Shown here piece by piece: positions 45,201 to 54,011 of a stretch of DNA of 60,948 nt (its first letter is position 1; every line of letters starts with the position of its first letter). The notes beneath the pieces were generated by a model. The model was not told where the DNA came from and did no database searches. It worked only from the letters and a program-made list of their open reading frames with translations. The translations under genes and the position numbers were made by a program. Source of the stretch: Rummeliibacillus sp. POC4 (GTDB taxonomy: Bacteria; Bacillota; Bacilli; Bacillales_A; Planococcaceae); assembly GCF_003576525.1 (NCBI RefSeq), contig NZ_QWUA01000022.1, forward strand, positions 1 to 60,948, given 5' to 3'.

Positions 45201-47040
45201 CGGAAAATTATTAAATTATGACAATAATAATAAGAATCCAATTGGCTATACGGATACAGGTAAGGTAGGTGGTACACCTATCAAAATTACAAATCCAAAT
45301 GATATTAATAGTATTTATAAAGCGATTGAGCTTTATAATAAATTAGAGTCTCCACAACGCGCAATACTTGATAAAGCACCAAAATACCTTGGAGACCATG
45401 AATATGAAAAGAAATATAATATCTCTTACTCTGGAGATCATAAGGAAGAGGAAGTTGTTCGTCCATCGATTCCATTGAGTGACGATGAAATTAAGAATTT
45501 CTTAAAAGCACAAGAAATCGATAAAGCATTCGAAGCTTTAAATCCATCAAGTTCATCTTACCCACTAGAAGCCGTTAAATTGTATTATCAATTTAATAAG
45601 GCTGGAAAGAATGTTCAAATCTATGTAATACATGAAAAGGAAATAAAAGATTTTGAAAATAATTATAAAACAGGAAAAATAATAAAAGGATTAGAGGAAT
45701 TTGTTGTAGCAGTTAATGCGTTAGATAATGATAGTTCGTATAGTGATGTAAAAGCTGTTGTCGATAAGTACAACAACTTAAACGAAGCTCAATTAGCTTT
45801 ATTAGATAAACCAACTTTGACAAAATACAATAGCTATGCACCAATTGTTGAATTGAATACGTTAGCAGGCAAAGTAAATAACCCTGTGAATGGAAAATAC
45901 ACGGAAGCTGACATAAATATAATGCTACAAGCCATCTCAATTTACAAAAAGCTCGGTAAAGATCCTAAAGCAATCGCAACTAGAGAAGTTGTTCCAAATT
46001 ATGCCTTTTTAAACCACGAAAAAGAGATTAAAGCTGCCCAAAAAATTGATAAAAGCTTTAAGGCTTTGGATAAGAGTGATGACAAATACGTATCAAATCT
46101 TAAAAAAGTGATTAATGACTTTGATAATTTATCTGACGACGCTAAAAAATATGTGATATCAGATATTAATGGTGCAAAAGAATCTTTAGTATATAAAACA
46201 CCAAAACAGGATGCAGAGGATTTTGAAAAATTAGTTACTGCTTTACTTGATAAGTACCCAATGTACTATAAAGATGTAAAAGAAGTTGTAGATAAATATA
46301 GAGATTTAAAATCTAAAGCAAAATCATTAGTAGATAGTAATATATTAAAGACCTACAACAAATACGAACCGATTGTAACGATAGTGGAAACGTTGAAAAA
46401 TATAGAGCCTAGTAGCGATCCAAGCAACGAGAAAGATGGGTATTATAAAACTATATATCCAAAAAGGGATGTAGGTAGTGAAATTTCAGATGCTATTAAG
46501 TTATACGGTAAGCTAGGGGTGGATCAAAAAAATGTTATTAATGATACGACAATTCCTGATCCTCTGAATGCTAATCAATTAGCTCTATTAAAAGAAGCAT
46601 CAAATATTAAAGCTGCTCAAGATCTAGATAAGAAAATAGCATCCATTAAAAAAGGATCTTCAGGCTATGTAAAAGCCGTTATAGATGCCAATAAAACCCT
46701 TAAGGTAATGCCTGGCGAGCAAAAGGTATACCTTCTAAACTCAGATACTCTTAACGGGTACGCCACTACTAAACAAATAGAACAAGCTATTACTGATTTA
46801 AGTGACTTTGAAACAGGTGTTGATAATGTTGAAGAGTTATCATCTGATGCACAAAATAATAAACAAAGTATTATTGAGAAATTAGTAGCTCTTGTAGATT
46901 TATATAACAAATTAAATACACCGAGATTAATAGATGGTGCTGAAACCAAATTATCTACATTAATTGATCGGAAAAAATTAGCACGTTATCAATATTTTAT
47001 AGCAGTATATGACATCATGAATTTAATCAAAAAAAATTAG
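42274..47040 (+). CDS. Giant secreted helical-repeat protein of unknown function
   Basis: 1588 residues with a Sec signal peptide (cleavage near AYA-KT, about residue 31), a GTG start and AGGGAGG site. After the signal come two nearly identical 55-57-residue modules (about 44-153; SVIAKIKAINPKKSNY.. and QVITKIKAINSKKSDY..). Then seven super-repeats of about 180-210 residues begin near 243, 440, 617, 796, 1010, 1214 and 1402. Each holds an AIxxYKKLGxxQK..V segment, an AQxIDKSYxxL segment and a D..hLKxYNxYxPI segment. No LPXTG, SLH, LysM or C-terminal membrane helix is visible, so the anchoring mode is unclear. It is probably a rod-like surface or matrix protein. The similar A..aYxxLs..qK..V repeats occur in many Firmicute surface proteins. 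Confidence 0.85.
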   Translation: MRFKSFVSMGAAAALIVPTLITAANPELAYAKTASKTSKKISAKAKSVIAKIKAINPKKSNYVTKTKSAVNAYKKLSSKDKKMVYNYGTLKKHWTTVQNRKAKQVITKIKAINSKKSDYVLKTKSALSAYNKLSKTDKKKVTNYSTLKRHWKNIQPYLKKVDAFNKSVATLNKTNFTTKSVALEKQYDNLDSITKAAVPSTTLKKLSYYADVVETKKMVFRTLDTGSTTTTPTADSTDGSVILNIINAYKKLSGAQQTLLRDLLDDNHENEEKRLDRYLALEDVVKTAVGIEKKYAALKPANTTKYAKDLVALYKEYNATAAEPKRYMPHNNEIANIGNVYKQQIDDAKTFTDIIDKLDAGAIPTNTVIDTIKNLAPYTVKGISDSNSNNPTVAPVDLADTKVVAAYNKYKPIPEIVARFSQLPLLIDVTAGSLLSSEVSNMADLLAQYKKLGANQKTIVQDLIPTKSDYLSEDKNISTAQAIDKSYDSALKNKNKPSYYNDLIKAFNAYDNALLEVQRFVVNAAAIKGIPTRDDYKDALDKVKDFKDKVNVIPNATNPENAIATATAAYNTVAANPAWLALVDKTVLKTYNEYAKVPAVLKSVSKILATTHYKPNDVLSAIKDYKKLGEPQRQIVDNLYPSFSNLVEDEANIKEAKKIDDSYLKLKKSSKTYPSDAKKVFTSYDDATDDVKKYVANGNKISKLLDTITTEQQRVSHFEDLVKLLSKKSSVKDVEDAVDYYTYHISQDPRTISLVDKAIMKKYNQYAPISDVAKMFSLINESTVNSPTVTPTDAKYIQKVIKAYNALGPDQQMIMDNENRTKYPFLEDAEEITAAEVIDKAFEKIKPTDDKYEIEVLDVFYNLYDRALPIVKKYVANKATLEEVGERYKPQLDKAREFETMVTDMSHVSQKGNTPGVLDVRKLEKYYEDNIKYNIINAKYNVALKTLIDPEIMAEYEKYLPILQIQDIAKSIYVQYGKLLNYDNNNKNPIGYTDTGKVGGTPIKITNPNDINSIYKAIELYNKLESPQRAILDKAPKYLGDHEYEKKYNISYSGDHKEEEVVRPSIPLSDDEIKNFLKAQEIDKAFEALNPSSSSYPLEAVKLYYQFNKAGKNVQIYVIHEKEIKDFENNYKTGKIIKGLEEFVVAVNALDNDSSYSDVKAVVDKYNNLNEAQLALLDKPTLTKYNSYAPIVELNTLAGKVNNPVNGKYTEADINIMLQAISIYKKLGKDPKAIATREVVPNYAFLNHEKEIKAAQKIDKSFKALDKSDDKYVSNLKKVINDFDNLSDDAKKYVISDINGAKESLVYKTPKQDAEDFEKLVTALLDKYPMYYKDVKEVVDKYRDLKSKAKSLVDSNILKTYNKYEPIVTIVETLKNIEPSSDPSNEKDGYYKTIYPKRDVGSEISDAIKLYGKLGVDQKNVINDTTIPDPLNANQLALLKEASNIKAAQDLDKKIASIKKGSSGYVKAVIDANKTLKVMPGEQKVYLLNSDTLNGYATTKQIEQAITDLSDFETGVDNVEELSSDAQNNKQSIIEKLVALVDLYNKLNTPRLIDGAETKLSTLIDRKKLARYQYFIAVYDIMNLIKKN

Positions 47041-47056
47041 GAATGTGTTCTTAGTT

Positions 47057-47087
47057 AAGCCTCTTTCGATATGAAAGAGGCTTTTTA
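47057..47087 (+). terminator. Rho-independent terminator of the giant gene
   Basis: Perfect 11-bp stem AAGCCTCTTTC / GAAAGAGGCTT, 5-nt loop, T tail. Confidence 0.9.
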
Positions 47088-47122
47088 GTGTTACAGACGT
47101 TCCCTGATACTAGATTAATCAA

Positions 47123-47235
47123 TTTTATCCGCTCTTTCCCCAGATTTATCCGCTAGTTTAAGATTTTTATCCGCTCCCATGATGGAGTTATCCGCTCCAT
47201 TTCAAAGTGTATCCGCTCTCTCATCAATTTACGTC
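47123..47235 (-). repeat. 21-nt periodic array, GAGCGGATAAA family, copy 3
   Basis: On the minus strand, five GCGGAT cores at exact 21-nt spacing (plus-strand ATCCGC at 47127, 47148, 47169, 47190, 47211), preceded by GACGTAAATTGATGAGA and with ATACA in unit 1. It differs from the arrays at 13856 and 15834 by a consistent A-to-G change in every core. The remainder, 47236-47410, is AT-rich leader. Confidence 0.9.
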
Positions 47236-47410
47236 ATTTAAAATGCTTCAAAAGCTGATTTTTCTCCACAAATGTATATGCATTCCTTACTTAAGCATCA
47301 AAATATATTCCACTAATTTATAAAAGCTTCTAAATATTTACTTTAATTATTCGATATTAAAAATAAAGGTATTAGACACGACAGTATGTTCATACATATA
47401 AGGTAGGACG

Positions 47411-47794
47411 GTGGATTGGTTGGAATATCGACGCAAGGAATATTTTCGGCATGTTTTAATTCATGAAGTACCGGTTACTTATAGTTTTAAAAGGGATGGA
47501 ATGATGATCTTTCGAAAAGGACAGATCATCGATATTAGCCCAAGTGGTTTGAAGATGTTTACAGAAGTTGACTTATCTTCTAATAGTGAAATGTATGATT
47601 TAGATTTGTCATTTATTTTATTTTCGAAGTCTATCAATGTCAAAGGGGATATTCGCTGGAAAAAGGCATTTGGTGATGGATATTATTATGGCATTGATAT
47701 GAATAATGTCGAACAACATCAAGAATTGATTATTTCGGAGTTAAAATTGCGACGAAAGAAAGAGGTTTTTGAGGAAAAAAGACAAAATCTATAA
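47411..47794 (+). CDS. PilZ domain protein (c-di-GMP receptor), copy 2
   Basis: A 127-residue stand-alone PilZ domain with YRRKEYFRH (arginine motif) and DISPSGLKM (DxSxxG), sharing the tail QELIISELKLRRKKEV with copy 1. The start is GTG 47411 after AGGTAGGA, or TTG 47420, which aligns better with the start of copy 1. It shares its flanking position to the giant secreted protein with copy 1, which suggests the pair duplicated around it. There is no terminator before hpf; the hpf gene has its own sigma-B-like promoter. Confidence 0.87.
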   Translation: MDWLEYRRKEYFRHVLIHEVPVTYSFKRDGMMIFRKGQIIDISPSGLKMFTEVDLSSNSEMYDLDLSFILFSKSINVKGDIRWKKAFGDGYYYGIDMNNVEQHQELIISELKLRRKKEVFEEKRQNL

Positions 47795-47837
47795 TATTTC
47801 TGTTCAAAAATATGTAAAAAATAAAATGTTTTTTTAT

Positions 47838-47863
47838 GTTTCAAGAAGGGTTTTTTAGGGTAA
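47838..47863 (+). promoter_or_regulatory. Putative sigma-B promoter of hpf
   Basis: GTTTCA, 14-nt spacer, GGGTAA; each box has one mismatch to GTTTAA-N12/15-GGGTAT. It lies about 40 nt before the hpf start. B. subtilis yvyD/hpf is a known sigma-B target. Confidence 0.55.
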
Positions 47864-47904
47864 TGTAGAATATGTAAGTATGGTTGAATAAAGGAGGAGT
47901 TTAC

Positions 47905-48468
47905 ATGCTAACATTTAACATTCGTGGTGAAAACATTGAGGTAACTCCAGCAATTCGAGAGTATGTTGAGTCAAAAATTCAAAAATTAGAACGTTATTTC
48001 AATAATGATCTAACAGCTACAGCTAATGTGAATTTGAAAGTCTACAATGACAAAAGTACAAAAGTAGAAGTAACAATTCCGATGAAAAATTTAACTTTAC
48101 GAGCTGAAGAACGTAATGCTGATATGTATGCAGCCGTTGATTTAATCACTGGTAAACTGGAACGCCAAATTCGTAAACATAAAACAAAAGTAAACCGCAG
48201 ATTCCGTGATCGTGAAGGTGTGGGTGTGTACTTTGCAAATGTTCAAGCTGAAAAGGCACCTACAGCAGTTGCTACGGATACAGAAGAAGATTTCTCAGTA
48301 GTCCGTACAAAGCAATTCTCTTTAAAACCAATGGATCAGGAGGAAGCTATTCTTCAAATGAATCTTCTTGGCCATGATTTCTACATTTACACTGATGCCG
48401 ACTCTGATGCAACCAATATTGTATATAAACGAAAAGACGGAAAATACGGTCTTATCGAAACAAATTAG
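47905..48468 (+). CDS. hpf: Long-form ribosome hibernation promoting factor
   Basis: A 187-residue protein that dimerises 70S ribosomes into inactive 100S particles in stationary phase or stress. The N-terminal S30AE/HPF domain (about 1-100) contains MLTFNIRGENIEVTPAIREY and KLERQIRKHKTK; the C-terminal dimerisation domain (about 130-187) contains VVRTKQFSLKPMDQEEAILQM and DFYIYTDADS. ATG 47905 is chosen because AAGGAGG lies 8 nt upstream; an in-frame ATG 7 codons earlier precedes that site. It sits next to secA as in B. subtilis. Confidence 0.95.
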   Translation: MLTFNIRGENIEVTPAIREYVESKIQKLERYFNNDLTATANVNLKVYNDKSTKVEVTIPMKNLTLRAEERNADMYAAVDLITGKLERQIRKHKTKVNRRFRDREGVGVYFANVQAEKAPTAVATDTEEDFSVVRTKQFSLKPMDQEEAILQMNLLGHDFYIYTDADSDATNIVYKRKDGKYGLIETN

Positions 48469-48502
48469 TTCATGTGTAACCCCTTATCGGTTACTAATAT
48501 AC

Positions 48503-48540
48503 AACCCAGCTGTTTAAAATAGACAGCTGGGTTTCCTTTT
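48503..48540. terminator. Bidirectional terminator between hpf and the LCP gene
   Basis: Perfect 11-bp stem AACCCAGCTGT / ACAGCTGGGTT with TTTCCTTTT on the plus strand. The minus-strand LCP gene ends at its edge. Confidence 0.8.
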
Positions 48541-49456
48541 ATGATTTGGAATCTATCTGTAAATGTTTTTTTAACGTATTAGAAACTTCTGTTAACTCAT
48601 TTGAGTCCATCATATAATACCAAACACCATGAATTGTTTTGCCTTTTCCTTTTTCAAAATGAATTTGTTGGATATTACTTAACGATTCTCTGTAACTTTG
48701 CTGCAATTCTTTTATTTGATCAAATGTAAGATTTGTTGAAATGTTATTGCCAAGAATGTCAAATATATTTTGATATTTTAATAATGTCTTCAAAGATGTA
48801 CCTTCTTCAATAACGGCTTGAATGACTTGTTTCTGCCGATTTTGTCTTCCAAAATCACCTTGAGGATCTTCTTTTCTCATTCGTACATAGGCTAAAGCAG
48901 CTTCTCCATCTAAAGTGATGTCACCTTTTTTAAAAGTGTAATTACCTTCTTGAAAAGCCAGTGCATTTTCAACCTGTATGCCACCAACTGTATTAATCAC
49001 TTGTTCAAAGCCTTCCATATTTACTTTTGCTACGTAGTCAATTGGAATATTTAATAATTTTTCAACAGAGTTCATCGACATCTCGATTCCGCCGAATGCA
49101 TAGGCATGGTTAATCTTATCTTTTATATTTTTTCCTACTATTTGTGTATACGTGTCACGAGGAATGCTCACCATTAACGTATTATTAGTTTGAGGATTGA
49201 CAGATAAGACAATCATTGTATCAGAGCGTCCACTATCTCTTTGTCGCTCGTCTACCCCAAGTAGTAGGATGGAAAACGGTTGTCGTTCTTCTAATTCAAC
49301 GGGTTCTGTTCTTGATATACTGGAATTTCGTTCTACAGGTGTATGAATTTCATCAAAAGTTGACATAGCCTGATCATAAACGGAATAAGCAATGATGCCA
49401 GTTATGATTAGAATAATTGTAATAATACCTAAACACCATCTCAATAATCTTCGCAT
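48539..49456 (-). CDS. LytR-CpsA-Psr (LCP) family protein, second copy
   Basis: A 305-residue protein with one membrane anchor (about 7-27) and an extracellular LCP domain (about 60-270). Visible: LLLGVDERQRDSGRSDTMI, SIPRDTYTQI, KINHAYAFGG, YVRMRKEDPQGDFGRQNRQKQVI with the conserved arginines. It should attach anionic wall polymers to peptidoglycan and is the shorter partner of the LCP protein at 16041, without its Ser/Gly-rich tail. The start follows AAAGGAAGAG. It is divergent from secA. Confidence 0.92.
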   Translation of the reverse strand: MRRLLRWCLGIITIILIITGIIAYSVYDQAMSTFDEIHTPVERNSSISRTEPVELEERQPFSILLLGVDERQRDSGRSDTMIVLSVNPQTNNTLMVSIPRDTYTQIVGKNIKDKINHAYAFGGIEMSMNSVEKLLNIPIDYVAKVNMEGFEQVINTVGGIQVENALAFQEGNYTFKKGDITLDGEAALAYVRMRKEDPQGDFGRQNRQKQVIQAVIEEGTSLKTLLKYQNIFDILGNNISTNLTFDQIKELQQSYRESLSNIQQIHFEKGKGKTIHGVWYYMMDSNELTEVSNTLKKHLQIDSKS

Positions 49457-49783
49457 TGTATCTCTTCCTTTCTTTTATTTTCCTATGAAAGTATGTAGAA
49501 CCTAATCTTCTTCTAGTATTCTCCTTTTTAGTTTATGCGACTAAAATCTTATTTAATCTATTTACCGCTTATTAAAATATGTGGTGATTATAAAATATAG
49601 AATTGCTAGTTTCTGCGAGAAAACAGTGAACAATTTACAGAGAAAATAGGCTTTTTTTCTGTGTTTTAAGTGGGAAGTCCTTTCATACAGCAAATAAGAA
49701 AGATTAATAGTTATCGTTCGTTTGCACTAAAATATCAAACAGTGTTAAAATAAGGGTTGAGACTATATAGGATGTGAAAATCG
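49457..49783. other. Divergent promoter region between LCP and secA
   Basis: A 327-bp AT-rich region. It contains the secA promoter at 49722-49751; I see no other gene or structure. Confidence 0.5.
49722..49751 (+). promoter_or_regulatory. Putative sigma-A promoter of secA
   Basis: TTGCAC, 18-nt spacer, TAAAAT, 33 nt before the secA start codon. Confidence 0.5.
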
Positions 49784-52297
49784 ATGCCTGGCATATTGAA
49801 TAAAATTTTTGATCCAAATAAAAAAGAACTTAAACACTTAGAAAAAGTTGCACATGCAGTAGAAGCATTTGCTAAAGATATGGAAAAACTTTCTGATGAA
49901 CAATTAAAAGCAAAAACAGAAGAATTTTATCAACGTTATTCAAACGGTGAAGATTTAGACAGTATTCGACCAGAAGCTTTTGCCGTTGTTCGTGAAGCCT
50001 CTAGACGTGTACTTGGCATGTATCCGTACCCTGTACAAATTATGGGGGGCGCAACTTTACATGAAGGTAACATTGCAGAGATGAAAACTGGTGAAGGTAA
50101 AACATTAACATCAACTTTACCTGTATATTTAAATGCACTTACTCATAAAGGTGTACATGTTGTTACTGTCAATGAATACTTAGCTACTCGTGATGCTGAA
50201 ACAATGCGTCCATTATATGAATTTTTAGGTTTAACAGTTGGCATTAACTTAAATAGCATGTCAAAAGATGAAAAACGTGAAGCTTATGCTTGCGACATTA
50301 CTTATAGTACAAACAATGAACTTGGTTTTGACTACTTACGTGATAATATGGTTCTTTACAAAGAAGAACGTGTTCAACGTCCTCTTTACTATGCTGTAAT
50401 CGATGAAGTTGACTCTATTTTAATCGATGAAGCACGTACGCCATTAATCATTTCTGGTCAAGCTAATAAGTCAGCTGCTCTTTATAAACAATCCAATGCT
50501 TTTGTTCGTACATTGAAAAAAGATGAAGATTACAATTATGATGTTGAAACAAAAGGTGTTACATTAACCGAACAAGGTATTGAAAAGGCTGAAAGAGCTT
50601 TTAATATTGATAATTTGTTTGATTTGACTCATGTTGGTTTAAACCATGCCATCAACCAATCTTTAAAAGCACACGCAAGTATGCATTTGGATGTTGATTA
50701 CGTAGTACAAGATGGTGAAATTTTAATCGTCGATTCATTTACTGGACGTATTATGCAAGGTCGTCGTTATTCAGAAGGACTTCACCAAGCGATTGAAGCA
50801 AAAGAAGGCGTAGAAATTCAAAACGAATCTATGACAATGGCGACAATCACATTCCAAAACTACTTCCGTATGTATGAAAAATTATCTGGTATGACAGGTA
50901 CAGCTAAAACGGAAGAAGAAGAATTCCGTAATATATACAATATGTACGTTGTTGTTATTCCTACGAACAGACCGATTGCTCGTGATGACCGCCCTGATTT
51001 AATCTATGCTACAATGCAAGGAAAATTCGAAGCTGTAGCTAATGATATTGCAGAGCGTCATAAAAAAGGTCAACCAGTTCTTGTAGGTACTGTTGCTATT
51101 GAAACTTCTGAGTTAATCTCACACTTATTGTCAAAACGTGGTATTCCTCATAACGTTTTGAACGCTAAAAACCATGAACGTGAAGCTGAAATCGTAGCAG
51201 AAGCAGGTCAAAAAGGTGCGGTTACCATCGCAACAAACATGGCCGGTCGTGGTACCGATATTAAACTTGGTGAAGGTGTTCTAGAACTTGGCGGTTTAGC
51301 TGTCATTGGTACAGAACGTCATGAATCACGTCGTATCGATAACCAATTACGTGGTCGTGCCGGACGTCAAGGGGATCCTGGTGTAACACAATTCTATCTT
51401 TCACTTGAAGATGAATTGATGAAACGTTTCGGTTCTGAAAGCATGAAAAATATGATGACAAAATTAGGTATGGATGATTCTCAACCAATCCAATCTAAAA
51501 TGGTCTCTAGAGCTGTAGAATCTGCACAAAAACGTGTTGAAGGTAATAACTTCGATGCTCGTAAACGTTTATTGCAATACGATGATGTTTTACGTCAACA
51601 ACGTGAAATTATCTACAAAGAACGTTATGAAGTGCTAGAAACTGAAAATATGCGTGCATTAGTTGAATCCATGATCGATGAAGTTTTAGTAAATGCTGTT
51701 CATTCTTATACTGCAGAAGAAAATGCACATGACTGGAACTTAACTGGCCTAGCAAACTTTGTAGCAGCTAACTTACTTCCTGAAGGTGTCGTAACTGCTG
51801 ATAGTCTTGCGGGTAAATCTCCAGAAGATATCATCGAATATCTTCGTGCTGAAGTGAAAAAAGAATATGACCGCAAAGAAGAAGAACTTTCTCCAGAACG
51901 TATGCGTGAGTTCGAAAAAGTTATCTTACTTCGTGGAATTGATTCTAAATGGATTGACCACATTGATGCTATGGACCAATTGCGTCAAGGTATCCACTTA
52001 CGTGCGTATGCACAAACAGATCCACTTCGCGAATATCAATCTGAAGGTTTTGCAATGTTCGAAGCAATGGTTGATGCCATCCGTGCAGATGTTGCAAAAT
52101 ATGCGATGAAAGCTGAAATCCGTAGCAACTTAGAACGTGAAGAAGTGGCAAAAGGTGAAGCTGTTAATCCAAAAACTGAAGAAAATGGTCCTGCTAAACG
52201 TAAACCAATCCGTAAAAAACAAGAAGTTGGCCGTAATGACCTATGTCCTTGTGGCAGCGGTAAAAAATACAAAAACTGTCATGGTGCTATTCAATAG
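49784..52297 (+). CDS. secA: SecA preprotein translocase ATPase
   Basis: An 837-residue motor of the general secretion pathway. Marks: [14 protein letters not shown] (Walker A, about 101-114), [21 protein letters not shown] (DEAD-like), [41 protein letters not shown], and a C-terminal zinc motif [14 protein letters not shown]. Length and order equal canonical Firmicute SecA1. AGGATGTG precedes the ATG. prfB follows after a 560-bp gap holding a 21-nt repeat array, whereas the two are close together in B. subtilis. Confidence 0.97.
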   Translation: MPGILNKIFDPNKKELKHLEKVAHAVEAFAKDMEKLSDEQLKAKTEEFYQRYSNGEDLDSIRPEAFAVVREASRRVLGMYPYPVQIMGGATLHEGNIAEMKTGEGKTLTSTLPVYLNALTHKGVHVVTVNEYLATRDAETMRPLYEFLGLTVGINLNSMSKDEKREAYACDITYSTNNELGFDYLRDNMVLYKEERVQRPLYYAVIDEVDSILIDEARTPLIISGQANKSAALYKQSNAFVRTLKKDEDYNYDVETKGVTLTEQGIEKAERAFNIDNLFDLTHVGLNHAINQSLKAHASMHLDVDYVVQDGEILIVDSFTGRIMQGRRYSEGLHQAIEAKEGVEIQNESMTMATITFQNYFRMYEKLSGMTGTAKTEEEEFRNIYNMYVVVIPTNRPIARDDRPDLIYATMQGKFEAVANDIAERHKKGQPVLVGTVAIETSELISHLLSKRGIPHNVLNAKNHEREAEIVAEAGQKGAVTIATNMAGRGTDIKLGEGVLELGGLAVIGTERHESRRIDNQLRGRAGRQGDPGVTQFYLSLEDELMKRFGSESMKNMMTKLGMDDSQPIQSKMVSRAVESAQKRVEGNNFDARKRLLQYDDVLRQQREIIYKERYEVLETENMRALVESMIDEVLVNAVHSYTAEENAHDWNLTGLANFVAANLLPEGVVTADSLAGKSPEDIIEYLRAEVKKEYDRKEEELSPERMREFEKVILLRGIDSKWIDHIDAMDQLRQGIHLRAYAQTDPLREYQSEGFAMFEAMVDAIRADVAKYAMKAEIRSNLEREEVAKGEAVNPKTEENGPAKRKPIRKKQEVGRNDLCPCGSGKKYKNCHGAIQ

Positions 52298-52358
52298 CAT
52301 CTTAAAAGATTCATATCGTACACTCCCTAAGTTCTCGTAACTTCAGAGTGTCACTTAC

Positions 52359-52398
52359 AAAGGGGCTGTCCGAAAACTCATTTTCGGACAACTCCTTT
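52359..52398 (+). terminator. Long hairpin after secA, probable terminator
   Basis: TGTCCGAAAA / TTTTCGGACA with outer AAAGG / CTCCTTT pairing and a 4-nt loop. The tail is only TTTAT. The motif GGGGCTGTCCGAAAA resembles outer ends of some insertion sequences, but no transposase is near. Confidence 0.5.
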
Positions 52399-52445
52399 AT
52401 GCCTTTCTATAAATGCATAGCTGCTTCATGGAGATGGATGGAATT

Positions 52446-52646
52446 GAGTTGTGCAAAAAGAAGCGTGAGTTGTGCAAAAGGGAGCCTGAGTTGTGCAAAA
52501 GGGAGCCTGAGTTGTGCAAAAGGGAGTGAGTTGTGCAAAAAGGAGTCCGAGTTGTGCAAAAGGGAGCCTGAGTTGTGCAAAATGAAGCGTGAGTTGTGCA
52601 AAAGGGAGTCCGAATTGTGACAATCAGTCTCCGAGTTGTGCAAAAC
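52446..52646 (+). repeat. 21-nt periodic array, GAGTTGTGCAAAAGG family, copy 2
   Basis: About ten units start at 52446, 52467, 52488, 52509, 52528, 52549, 52570, 52591, 52612 and 52633. All spacings are 21 nt except one of 19, as in the copy at 22251. The last two units are decayed. It lies between secA and prfB; 52647-52860 is AT-rich prfB leader without other signals. Confidence 0.93.
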
Positions 52647-52860
52647 AATTCTCAAGTTATAAAACGCACACTAACTTACTGTAAACAATCTTTCACCATA
52701 TCAAATCCAGCTTATCACTACAAAATAAGCTATAAACTTAGATAAATAATTACTAATAATGCTCTTAATCGTCCGCGACAAATAAAAAGTTAAACATTTA
52801 ACCTTTCCCGCGAACATGGAGTATACACATAAATATGAAATAATTTTGGAGGAATAAAAA

Positions 52861-53962
52861 ATGATCGAATTATCAGATGTTCGAAATGAGTTAGATAATA
52901 CCGCTAAAAAATTAGCAGACTTTAGGGGGTCTCTTTGACTTAGAAAACAAAGAGGCTCGTATACAAGAACTAGATGAACTAATGCTTGAACCTTCCTTCT
53001 GGGATGATCAAAATAATGCTCAAAAAATTATTAATGAGTCGAAAGGTTTAAAAGACATCGTCAATGAATTTTACGCATTAGTAGAAACACAGGAAAATCT
53101 TGAAATGACATTAGAGTTATTAAAAGAAGAACCTGATGAAGAATTGCAACAAGAACTTGGCGAAGAAATGAAAGATTTCACTAATCGTACAGCTGAATTC
53201 GAATTACAATTACTTTTGAGCGATCCATATGATCAAAACAATGCCATTTTAGAATTACATCCAGGCGCTGGTGGTACAGAATCACAAGACTGGGGTACAA
53301 TGCTTTTACGTATGTATACACGCTGGGCTGAAAAACATGATTTTAAAGTGGAAACATTGGACTATTTACCAGGTGATGAAGCAGGCCTTAAATCTGTAAC
53401 GCTTGCAATTAGAGGCCATAATGCGTATGGCTATTTAAAAGCGGAAAAAGGTGTTCACCGGCTAGTTCGTATTTCTCCATTCGATGCAGCTGGTCGTCGT
53501 CACACATCCTTCGTTTCTTGTGACGTAATGCCAGAATTTACGGATGAAATTGCTGTTGAAATTCGTCCCGAAGATTTAAAGGTTGATACGTATCGTTCAA
53601 CTGGTGCAGGCGGTCAACATATCAACAAAACGGAATCTGCTGTCCGTATTCACCATTTACCAACCGGAGTTGTCGTAGCATGCCAAGCGGAACGTTCTCA
53701 AATTAAAAACCGTGAAAAAGCAATGAGCATGCTGCAAGCAAAATTGTATCAACTAAAAGTAGAAGAACAACAAGCTCATTTAGATGATATTCGTGGCGAA
53801 CAAAAAGAGATTGGTTGGAGTAGCCAAATTCGCTCTTACGTATTCCACCCATACTCAATGGTGAAAGATCACCGCACCAATACTGAAACAGGTAACGTCC
53901 AAGCCGTTATGGACGGTGACATCGACCAATTTATCAATGCCTACTTACGCTCACAACTATAA
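52861..53962 (+). CDS. prfB: Peptide chain release factor 2, with programmed +1 frameshift
   Basis: RF2 reads UGA and UAA. Codons 1-25 run from ATG 52861 to CTT 52933-52935, followed by the in-frame UGA at 52936-52938. The slippery CTT-TGA-C is preceded by the internal Shine-Dalgarno-like AGGGGG at 52924-52929, the standard RF2 autoregulation signal. After the +1 shift the frame continues to 53962, about 366 residues in all. Later motifs: tripeptide anticodon SPF in [15 protein letters not shown] and [15 protein letters not shown] with the catalytic GGQ. TTTTGGAGG lies before the start. A call starting at 52982 would miss the first 40 codons. Confidence 0.97.
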
Positions 53963-53973
53963 TTAAAGGAAAA

Positions 53974-53998
53974 AAGCCAACAATTCGTTGGCTTTTTC
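53974..53998 (+). terminator. Rho-independent terminator of prfB
   Basis: AAGCCAAC / GTTGGCTT stem, 5-nt loop, TTTTTC tail. Confidence 0.88.
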
Positions 53999-54011
53999 AT
54001 TCTCCACAAAA

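Noticed and set aside
52359-52398. Insertion sequence end after secA
   Set aside because: The GGGGCTGTCCGAAAA hairpin resembles some IS ends, but there is no transposase remnant, partner end or target duplication.
52348-52655. Open frames on both strands through the second GTGCAAAA array
   Set aside because: Same periodicity artefact as at 22251; no coding evidence.
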